A stretch of DNA of 5,556 bases from PWND01 sp964601515 (GTDB lineage Bacteria > Bacteroidota > Bacteroidia > Bacteroidales > UBA7960): the NCBI GenBank assembly GCA_964601515.1, contig CAZRNU010000182.1, positions 1-5,556 of the forward strand. Direction: 5' to 3'. How positions within the stretch are numbered: the first letter of the stretch is position 1; each line of letters begins with the position of its first letter. The notes under the pieces were generated by a model that worked only from the letters and a program-made list of their open reading frames with translations, searched no databases and was not told the origin of the DNA. The translations under genes were made by a program, and so were the position numbers. Positions 1-5,556 of the stretch are shown one piece after another.

Positions 1-2635
1 CACCTTCGCTGCCACGAATGTCGCCTAGTCCGGTTTCACAAGCAGAAAGAACTACAAGTTGAGTGTTAAACAAGTTGATATGTGCCACTTCCTGAGCAGT
101 AAGTACGCCGTCTTCGTTTGAAGTTCTGTTTTCCAAATTCCAAACGTCATTGGCCCCGGCCAAAACGAGTCCGGAGCGCATAAGGGGATTTGGGTTTTTA
201 ACAAAGCTCCATACTCCAAACCCTCTCGACCCACCTCTGAAGTCAACTTCTCCTATAACCTTTGGGCTTTCTGTTTTTTGTTGCCTTTGTTCAGCAGGAT
301 CAGGATAGAAAAAACCATGAGTGGCAATGTGTAAAATATTGCTATTTCCGGCACTCTTTTTTAATAGCTCTTCAGTAGGTTGTGAACCATAATAATGTTC
401 AACTTCAATATTGTTTTGCAAAAGTAGTTTTGAAATTTTTTCTGTTTCTACCTGAGTTCCTTCAAGATACTTCCAAATTTCCTCTTCAGAGTTTTGTCCA
501 TTATAGTTGATTCCTCCAAACAAAGTGGCTCGTAGATCTGAATCTAGTTTGTGTTTTGGAGAACCTGTTAGATTTGCTGTGCTTGATTGAATATTAATAT
601 TATACAAGTCTGACAAATAAATATTCTTATCCTTTGCAATTGCTGAAAACGAAATTCTATGGAGGAGGCCGGAAGGAGAAAGATAAATTGTATTTACATC
701 TTTTAAATACTCCTCAAGAGGAGACCATATTTTTTTGTAAAGGTTGTTGTTTAACTCATCATTTTTGCCGTAAACTGAGTTTATGTAATGAATATTATTC
801 TCATCATAATTGCCCATTATCCCTATCAGCTCATTCTCGAAAAACAGTTTAATCATTTCAGGATATTTGCTCTCAGGTTTAATTATCAGAGCACAATACA
901 TTATAGAATCAGTAAAATCCAACACTGATTTTGCATGATAATTTTTATATTTAAAACTTATAAACTCGATTGCAGCTTCATTAGACTTTAGTTTTTCCTG
1001 AACATTTTTCCAAGAAATTGTTTGAAGCGTGTGAAAGTCGGAGAAAACCTGAGATTTTCTAACAAGCTCTTTCTCAACGTCTGAAGCATACTCCTCCATT
1101 TGCTTTGTGTTTTCACCTTTGCTGATAGATTCGTCGATTTGCTTTCGTAACGTTATCCAATTATAATAGATATCAATCAGCAATGAATCGCCGGAATTTA
1201 AAATCGCATTTCGCATTGCTGTCGACGATTTCAAAAGTAAGCCCTTGGTTTTTATGGCATTATCGTAGGCGTAAGTTGTAATTTCCGGATTACTATCCTT
1301 TCTAAAAGCAGAATAAGAATAGAAATCCATATAATCCTCAGCAACAGATTTAAAGTATTTCTCTTGCCCTTGCTCCGGCAGGGTAGCAAAATTTGAGATT
1401 ATTCGAAAGTTGTTAATTTCAATTATTATAAAAGCAAAGTTATCTGCATGGCTAAAGTTTTCTTCAAAAGCATAAATGCTTTTCATAAGAGCAGCATTTT
1501 CAATAATTTCATCAGGGAAGCCCAGCTCTTTGCTAATGTTGTACGCCCGCAACCCGGTTTCTTTGGCCAAATGAATATTGTTGTTTTTTAAATGAAATCT
1601 TCCAATATTAAAAAGAGCACTGGAGATTCCATGTTTTTCTCCGGATTCTTCTACAATTTCCAGAGCTCGATGATAATATTCGTTTGCCTTTTCATTATCT
1701 CCCTCTTTCTCGAAAATAAAACCCAAATTACTTAACGAAGATGCCTGCAGAATTATATCTCCAATCTCTTGGCGGATTTGAATACTTCTTAAAAAATAAT
1801 CCTTGGCTGTTTCAACATCTCCATTAATGAAATAATTCTTACCGATATTATTCAATGAATTTGCAATCCCTGGTTTATCGCCGATATCTTCTCTTATTTT
1901 CAGACTTCTGCTTTGATAGTCAATGGCTTTTTCATAATCCCCCTGATCGCTATATATAGCCCCAATGTTATTCAATAGAGAAGCAACACCAACTAAAACC
2001 CCAAGTTCTTCAAATAAATTTAGACTCTTAGTATAAGAGTCAATTGCCAATGGAATTTCGCCTAGATAATAATACACAATTCCCATATTATTGTGGGAAA
2101 ACGCCATTCCTCTCTTATCGTTTAGTTCTTCCCTGTTCTTTAAACTTCTTTTATGAAGTTCTAAAGCCTCATTAACATCACCTTGAGTTTGCAAAATATA
2201 TGCTATATTGTTTAATGCTACAGATGCACTTTTTAAATCGCCTACTTCTTCCATTAATGCAAGGCATCGGCGATAATAACTTAAAACTATGCTGTAATTT
2301 CCATATTTACTGGTTAAATAGCCAATGCTGTTGAGAGTAAATGCTAAATTTCTCTTAGTCTCTTTTTCAATTTCAGGAGAGTTCTCTAGATTTAATAAAG
2401 CTTCGGCAAGTTTTTGAGCATTTTTATAAAACAAGATTGCAGAATCAGGAGAAGGATTAAAGTACAAATCACCCAAATCCATAAATGCCTTAATTCTGGT
2501 GGTGTCATGAATTGCATTATTTAGTATCCTATGCAAAGAGTCAGCCTTAGTGTAATCCTGAGCATGAACTGCTTTTGAAGATACAGCGGAGATAATAACC
2601 AGGAATGTTGTTGTTACTAATAATTTCAATTTCAT
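1..2635 (-). CDS. Secreted TPR-CHAT protein (predicted cysteine peptidase), cut by window edge
   Basis: An uninterrupted frame of 878 codons runs from the ATG at 2633-2635 to the window edge with no stop. Residues 1-25 form a signal peptide ending VHA before Gln26. Residues 102-381 hold seven regular 40-residue TPR units that begin NSIG, NNIA, NNMG, NNIG, NNIG, SNLG and FNIG. A more irregular unit precedes them near residue 52, and a degenerate one may follow at 382. A helical linker spans roughly 410-541 (KGLLLKS, AILNSGDS). The CHAT domain starts near W542 with EAAIEF, SPSGLLHRISF, LFGGINYN, HIATHGFF (predicted catalytic His773), NPLMRSGL and SACETGLGD (predicted nucleophile Cys866). The sequence stops after GSEG. 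The paralogue just upstream has 72 residues beyond that point, so the full protein should be about 950 residues. An in-frame TAA at 2726-2728 bounds the start, and no other in-frame ATG lies between. It follows the paralogue by 203 bp on the same strand, so co-transcription is possible but not shown. Function beyond the family is unknown. Confidence 0.95.
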   Translation of the reverse strand, partial: MKLKLLVTTTFLVIISAVSSKAVHAQDYTKADSLHRILNNAIHDTTRIKAFMDLGDLYFNPSPDSAILFYKNAQKLAEALLNLENSPEIEKETKRNLAFTLNSIGYLTSKYGNYSIVLSYYRRCLALMEEVGDLKSASVALNNIAYILQTQGDVNEALELHKRSLKNREELNDKRGMAFSHNNMGIVYYYLGEIPLAIDSYTKSLNLFEELGVLVGVASLLNNIGAIYSDQGDYEKAIDYQSRSLKIREDIGDKPGIANSLNNIGKNYFINGDVETAKDYFLRSIQIRQEIGDIILQASSLSNLGFIFEKEGDNEKANEYYHRALEIVEESGEKHGISSALFNIGRFHLKNNNIHLAKETGLRAYNISKELGFPDEIIENAALMKSIYAFEENFSHADNFAFIIIEINNFRIISNFATLPEQGQEKYFKSVAEDYMDFYSYSAFRKDSNPEITTYAYDNAIKTKGLLLKSSTAMRNAILNSGDSLLIDIYYNWITLRKQIDESISKGENTKQMEEYASDVEKELVRKSQVFSDFHTLQTISWKNVQEKLKSNEAAIEFISFKYKNYHAKSVLDFTDSIMYCALIIKPESKYPEMIKLFFENELIGIMGNYDENNIHYINSVYGKNDELNNNLYKKIWSPLEEYLKDVNTIYLSPSGLLHRISFSAIAKDKNIYLSDLYNINIQSSTANLTGSPKHKLDSDLRATLFGGINYNGQNSEEEIWKYLEGTQVETEKISKLLLQNNIEVEHYYGSQPTEELLKKSAGNSNILHIATHGFFYPDPAEQRQQKTESPKVIGEVDFRGGSRGFGVWSFVKNPNPLMRSGLVLAGANDVWNLENRTSNEDGVLTAQEVAHINLFNTQLVVLSACETGLGDIRGSEG
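1493..2332 (-). repeat. 120-bp coding repeat (40-residue TPR array)
   Basis: Seven consecutive TPR units of exactly 40 residues (residues 102-381) are encoded here without any indel between them. Each begins with an (N/S/F)(N/S)(I/L/M)(G/A) helix start. Most have a G(D/N/E) turn ten residues in and an acidic G(D/E)-type loop near position 31. DNA identity between units is lower than in the 126-bp array of the neighbouring gene, so this array looks older or less recently expanded. The 40-residue period is that of LGN/GPSM2-like and bacterial regulatory TPRs and differs from the period in the adjacent paralogue. Confidence 0.9.
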
Positions 2636-2650
2636 CTTTTTTTGTTTTAA
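2636..2650 (-). promoter_or_regulatory. A-rich translation leader without Shine-Dalgarno
   Basis: The bases just before the ATG of the second gene read TTAAAACAAAAAAAG in the coding direction, with no GGAG-like ribosome-binding site. A-rich upstream regions in place of a Shine-Dalgarno sequence are characteristic of Bacteroidota translation initiation. This, with the signal peptide that follows immediately, supports the chosen start. Confidence 0.5.
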
Positions 2651-2730
2651 AAATACAAAGAAATTTGTTCTTATACTTATGTTTAGAAAAAACAATTCCT
2701 GAGAAGAAGATGTTGGTGACTTTTTTTAAC

Positions 2731-2770
2731 CACAAAGCACACCAAGAATCCACAAAGAACACAGAGATAA
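2731..2770. repeat. Degenerate 20-bp direct repeat, CACAAAG type, intergenic
   Basis: Two adjacent 20-bp units, 2731-2750 and 2751-2770, agree at 14 of 20 positions. Each contains two CAC(A/C)(A/G)AG submotifs (at 2731, 2740, 2751 and 2760). The cluster is preceded by TTTTTTTAAC. From memory, intergenic strings of this kind (aaccacaaag, cacaaagaacac) recur in many environmental Bacteroidota and other bacterial genomes and give rise to spurious small ORFs. That recollection was not checked here. No role is known to me. Confidence 0.6.
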
Positions 2771-2787
2771 AAACCGACAAATCCACT

Positions 2788-2827
2788 CATTGGCACATTG
2801 GCATATTGCCACATTTGCACATTTTCC
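2788..2827. repeat. 8-bp tandem repeat, CATTGGCA type, intergenic
   Basis: Four contiguous 8-bp units (CATTGGCA, CATTGGCA, TATTGCCA, CATTTGCA) are followed by a decayed fifth, CATTTTCC. The first two are identical and the rest differ by one or two bases from the consensus. The cluster begins 11 bp above the stop codon of the upstream gene when read in the transcribed direction. It is a simple-sequence repeat of the sort that varies in copy number between strains. It contains a small TGGCA-TAT-TGCCA palindrome at 2799-2811. Confidence 0.7.
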
Positions 2828-2838
2828 AAAACCCAACC

Positions 2839-5508
2839 CTATTCTACAAGTACAAACGCCGCCCAAAAGAACGGGTCGTATTTTTGTCTCATTTTTCTTT
2901 GGGTTTCGGAAAATGCTTGATGTATGTCTTTGTATTTTAAAAGTTTAGCATAAAATGTTTCCATAAACTCAGCAGTTTCTTTGTCAGGCACCTGCCATAA
3001 GCTCATAATCAGACTTTTGGCTCCTGCAGACTTAAAAGCTCGTTGCAGCCCATATACCCCCTCGCTACCGTATATATCACCCAAACCTGTTTCACATGCC
3101 GACAGAACCACTAAATTTGTATTTTGCAGATTTAATTGCATTACTTCCTGTGCTGTTAGTATTCCATCGTCTTCGGAGTTCAACATTTCTCTTGCTTCCC
3201 AGGCATTGTTTGATCCGGCAAACACCAAACCGGATCGCATAAGTGGATTCTTACTTGTAATAAAAGTTTCGTATGCATAAGAACTGCTGTTGCCCCTGAA
3301 TTCAACATCTTCAAATGTAGTGTTTTTCTCCAGTTCTCTTTTTACATCATCGGGATTGGGGTAGAAAAATCCGTGAGTAGCTATATGTAAAACATTGCTT
3401 CTACCTGCAATTAGCTTAAACTCAGACTCTGTTGCATCATTGCCTGATAAATATTTGTATTGTATTTTACCCTTTTTCAACAGCTTTTCAATTTTATCTG
3501 CTTCTGTTTTTGTGCCTTCAAGGTATGCCCATATATCTGATTTACTGCTTTCTGCATTATAGTTTATTCCACCAAACAGGCTAACCAAAAAATCTCCACC
3601 TGCAAAAATATTTTCCTTAGTTGTTTTTATTTGCCCTGTTGTAGCTACTTGTCTTATGGTGTATTTATCTGATAAATGTTTGTTATCAGGACTTGTTATA
3701 GCTGAAAAACTAAGTTTATGCAATAATCCGCTTGGTGAGATGTAGATAGTATTGATACCCTGCAAGTGTTTTTCTATAGGCTCCCAAAGCTTACCGTATA
3801 ATTCCCCTTTTGTTGAATAGACATTTTTAACATAATCGAAATCGCTTGCCCTAATATTTAAAATTTCTTTTAGGTCATTTTCTTCAAACAGCTTTACAAG
3901 TATTGGTTCTTTGCTATCGTGAGTTAATACTAATGCTATATAAATTATACTGTCTGTTTTTTTATCGATTTTATAATAATTGAAAGCACTAAACTCAATA
4001 CATGCTTCTCCTTTTTCTAATTTGCGCTGTACATCTTTCCATTTTGTACTAGTAAGACTTTGTGCCAAACGAAAATCTGAAGAAATTCTGGTTAGCTCGC
4101 CTTCAAGTTTTTCCGCCTGTGCTTCCATTTCAGAAAGCTTCTCGCTTCGTTTTGCAGGAGGAATTGAGTATTGTTTAGATATTTCGGTTTTTACAGAAAT
4201 CCAATCATCGTATTTGTTTAATGCTTCGGCATTATTACTGTTTAAAATACTTTGTCTCATTTGTATGCCCGATTGCAAAATCATACCTTTAATGGTAAGT
4301 TCCAAATCATACATATCTGCTGCTAATTCAGGTTTTTCGGAATAATAATCGGCAAAAAAGCTTTTATAATTATTAAAATACCTGTCAATTGTTATAACGT
4401 ATTTTTCTTTCTCAATTTCAGAAAGAAAGCTAAATACTTGGTTTATATTGTGATAATTGTTTTTTATAGCATCTTTATACAATGGCAAGGCTTTGTCGTA
4501 TTGACCCATATTTGAATACAAAAGAGCAAAATTGGTTAAAGTATAGCCATACCATTGATGTTCTTTGCCGAGAGTTTTTTCAAGAATGTCCAAAGTCTCT
4601 ATATACAAATCTAGTGCTTTGTGATATTCGCCCATACTTGAATACAAACCGGCAAGGTTGTTTAAACGACTTCCATACATTGAATGTTCTTTGCCGAGAG
4701 ATTTTTCAGTGTTTTCTAAAGCCTCTAGATACAAGGGCAGGGCTTTGCTGTATTGCCCCATAGTTTTATATAATTCAGCAAGATTGTTTAAACTTATTCC
4801 ATAACTAGAATGTTGTTTACCTAGCGCTTTTTCACAATTTTTTAAAGACTCTATAGATAAAAGCAATGCTTTGTCGTATTGACCTATAGTCTTATATAGC
4901 TCAGAAAGATTACTTAATCGTTTTCCATATTCAAAATGATCTTTTCCAAATATTTTCTCACAGTTTTCTAAAGATTCCAAAAATAAAGATATAGATTTCT
5001 CGTATTGACCTAAGTTTAAATATAAAATGGCAAGGTTATTTAGTCCTATACCATAGCACGAATGTTCTTTCCCGCGTGATTGTTCGCAGATTTCTAAAGA
5101 CTCCATATACAAAGGCAATACTTTGTCGTATTGACCCATTTTTGAGTACAAAACGCCAAGATTGCTTATGCAGGTGGAATATTTTTCATGTAAATTTCCT
5201 TGTGTTTTTAATCGTATTGCTTTTTCTTGTTCTGCATATTTTACACCCTCCTTATAATTCCCGATATAAAAATTAATATGTAATAAGCTTATCAGCCTAT
5301 CTGCATATAGAGTATCTGTTTCTCCATACTCATTCTTAACAATTTCTGCAGCTTTTTCTGCATAAACAAATGCTTTATCGAAACTCTGCATTCCAATATA
5401 AACATTGCTAAGGCTGTCGAGCTCTTGCCAAGTCTGAGATTTAGCAGTAAAGCTTAGGGCGAAGAGCAGAGAGCTTAGGGCGATGAGTTTGAATGTTGTT
5501 CTTTTCAT
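2839..5508 (-). CDS. Secreted TPR-CHAT protein (predicted cysteine peptidase), complete
   Basis: This 889-residue protein is predicted to be a CHAT-domain cysteine peptidase of the caspase/separase-like clan CD. Residues 1-24 look like a signal peptide: a basic start, a hydrophobic core and AKS before Gln25. There is no lipobox Cys and no later membrane segment, so a soluble exported protein is expected. Residues 43-350 carry eight TPR units spaced exactly 42 residues apart, at F43, Y85, Y127, Y169, Y211, Y253, Y295 and Y337. Residues about 352-485 form a conserved helical linker (FSFLSE, KGMILQS, a charged helix near 455-475). The CHAT domain runs from about W490 to the C-terminus. It shows EACIEF, SPSGLLHKLSF, LFGGINYN, HIATHGFF (predicted catalytic His712), NPLMRSGL and SACETGLGD (predicted nucleophile Cys805), and ends FFWAAFVLVE, as the family usually does. 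An in-frame TAA five codons upstream makes the ATG at 5508 the first possible start. The substrate is not evident. Peptidase activity is inferred from the dyad. Confidence 0.95.
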   Translation of the reverse strand: MKRTTFKLIALSSLLFALSFTAKSQTWQELDSLSNVYIGMQSFDKAFVYAEKAAEIVKNEYGETDTLYADRLISLLHINFYIGNYKEGVKYAEQEKAIRLKTQGNLHEKYSTCISNLGVLYSKMGQYDKVLPLYMESLEICEQSRGKEHSCYGIGLNNLAILYLNLGQYEKSISLFLESLENCEKIFGKDHFEYGKRLSNLSELYKTIGQYDKALLLSIESLKNCEKALGKQHSSYGISLNNLAELYKTMGQYSKALPLYLEALENTEKSLGKEHSMYGSRLNNLAGLYSSMGEYHKALDLYIETLDILEKTLGKEHQWYGYTLTNFALLYSNMGQYDKALPLYKDAIKNNYHNINQVFSFLSEIEKEKYVITIDRYFNNYKSFFADYYSEKPELAADMYDLELTIKGMILQSGIQMRQSILNSNNAEALNKYDDWISVKTEISKQYSIPPAKRSEKLSEMEAQAEKLEGELTRISSDFRLAQSLTSTKWKDVQRKLEKGEACIEFSAFNYYKIDKKTDSIIYIALVLTHDSKEPILVKLFEENDLKEILNIRASDFDYVKNVYSTKGELYGKLWEPIEKHLQGINTIYISPSGLLHKLSFSAITSPDNKHLSDKYTIRQVATTGQIKTTKENIFAGGDFLVSLFGGINYNAESSKSDIWAYLEGTKTEADKIEKLLKKGKIQYKYLSGNDATESEFKLIAGRSNVLHIATHGFFYPNPDDVKRELEKNTTFEDVEFRGNSSSYAYETFITSKNPLMRSGLVFAGSNNAWEAREMLNSEDDGILTAQEVMQLNLQNTNLVVLSACETGLGDIYGSEGVYGLQRAFKSAGAKSLIMSLWQVPDKETAEFMETFYAKLLKYKDIHQAFSETQRKMRQKYDPFFWAAFVLVE
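4459..5382 (-). repeat. 126-bp tandem coding repeat (42-residue TPR array)
   Basis: The segment encodes eight TPR units whose anchor codons (F or Y followed by an acidic or basic residue and K) recur at exact 126-bp steps: 5382, 5256, 5130, 5004, 4878, 4752, 4626 and 4500. On the plus strand this appears as a recurring ctttgtcgtattgaccc-like string at 4491, 4617, 4743, 4869, 4995 and 5121. Five units carry a GK(E/D/Q)H loop followed by YG and a LNNLA-like helix. The two N-terminal units and the last are more diverged. The 42-residue period matches kinesin-light-chain-type TPRs. The array probably forms a protein-binding superhelix, and similarity between units suggests growth by internal duplication. 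Confidence 0.93.
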
Positions 5509-5556
5509 ATAATTTGTCGTTTATTCTTTTATTCGTTTATTTCTTTAACTGAAGAT
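5509..5556 (-). promoter_or_regulatory. Leader of the first gene with 9-bp direct repeat
   Basis: The 48 bp upstream of the first ATG are A-rich in the coding direction and lack a Shine-Dalgarno sequence. On the plus strand the string TCGTTTATT occurs twice, at 5517-5525 and 5533-5541, a 16-bp offset. No convincing Bacteroidota -33/-7 promoter (TTG and TAnnTTTG) is visible, so the promoter may lie beyond the window. The repeat may only reflect low-complexity A/T sequence. Confidence 0.3.

Larger units (their letters stand above)
2636..2838. other. 203-bp intergenic gap between the two TPR-CHAT genes
   Basis: The gap contains the two repeat clusters listed separately and an AT-rich stretch before the second start. 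No stem-loop followed by a T-tract was found after the first gene's stop in the transcribed direction, and no exact Bacteroidota promoter motif was found ahead of the second gene. Whether the pair is one transcript is therefore open. Open frames crossing the gap on either strand run into the ends of both genes and have no independent support. Confidence 0.7.

Noticed and set aside
52..246. 64-codon minus-strand frame near the window start
   Set aside because: It is an out-of-frame shadow within the CHAT domain of the second gene, whose continuous frame carries the family motifs.
2660..2705. Promoter for the second gene (TATAAG with an upstream ATTG)
   Set aside because: Neither the Bacteroidota -7 motif TAnnTTTG nor a well-spaced sigma-70 pair is matched. 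In DNA this AT-rich such partial matches are expected by chance.
2547..2786. 79-codon minus-strand frame over the second gene's start
   Set aside because: It lies in a different frame from the signal peptide and TPR protein and reads through the CACAAAG repeat. The 2635 start gives a coherent 878-residue homologue, which explains the region better.
2799..2811. TGGCA-TAT-TGCCA palindrome as a transcription terminator
   Set aside because: The stem is only 5 bp, it arises from the 8-bp repeat, and no T-tract follows it in the transcribed direction.
2605..2940. 111-codon plus-strand frame crossing the intergenic gap
   Set aside because: It overlaps the start of one gene and the end of the other in antisense, and its middle is a translation of the short repeats (an FFNHKAHQ-like stretch). 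No ribosome-binding context or recognisable domain was seen.
4482..5276. Plus-strand frames with repeated LCRIDP-like peptides
   Set aside because: These are antisense shadows of the 126-bp TPR repeat. The repeated peptide simply mirrors the coding repeat on the other strand.
4459..5382. CRISPR array, suggested by evenly spaced repeats
   Set aside because: The 126-bp period is far too long, the repeats are degenerate, and the whole stretch is one open coding frame with TPR consensus.
1..5508. Type III-E CRISPR (Craspase) or gasdermin-linked CHAT system
   Set aside because: No gRAMP-like effector, CRISPR repeats or gasdermin-like gene is in the window, and the signal peptides argue against a cytoplasmic partner.

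Overview
The window holds two large genes in the same orientation, both on the minus strand. Each encodes a secreted protein with an N-terminal tetratricopeptide (TPR) array, a helical linker and a C-terminal CHAT domain (caspase HetF associated with TPRs, a clan CD cysteine peptidase fold). The organism is most likely a member of the Bacteroidota. The DNA is AT-rich and the starts are preceded by A-rich leaders with no Shine-Dalgarno sequence. Both predicted signal peptides are cleaved just before a glutamine, the 'Q-rule' of Bacteroidota signal peptidase I substrates, and the long TPR-CHAT architecture is common in that phylum. Genus and species cannot be told from this sequence.

Layout, in the direction of transcription (high to low coordinates). 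Positions 5556-5509 are a short A-rich leader with a 9-bp direct repeat. Positions 5508-2839 are a complete 889-residue TPR-CHAT protein with eight TPR units of exactly 42 residues (kinesin-light-chain-like period). Positions 2838-2636 are a 203-bp intergenic gap holding two unrelated short repeat clusters: a degenerate 20-bp CACAAAG repeat and an 8-bp CATTGGCA-like repeat. Positions 2635-1 are a second TPR-CHAT protein with seven regular TPR units of exactly 40 residues. It is open through the window edge: 878 residues are visible and about 72 more are expected from alignment to its neighbour.

The two proteins are clearly paralogous in the linker and CHAT domain. They share the His and Cys dyad motifs HIATHG and SACETG with an identical 93-residue spacing. 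Their TPR arrays belong to different periodicity classes. The simplest reading is an ancient tandem duplication in which the peptidase module was kept while the recognition module diverged or was replaced. Both are expected to act outside the cytoplasm. No substrate gene, CRISPR locus, gasdermin, mobile element, tRNA or rRNA is visible, so the biological role is unknown. The remaining open frames on either strand lie inside these two genes or the gap and look like shadows.
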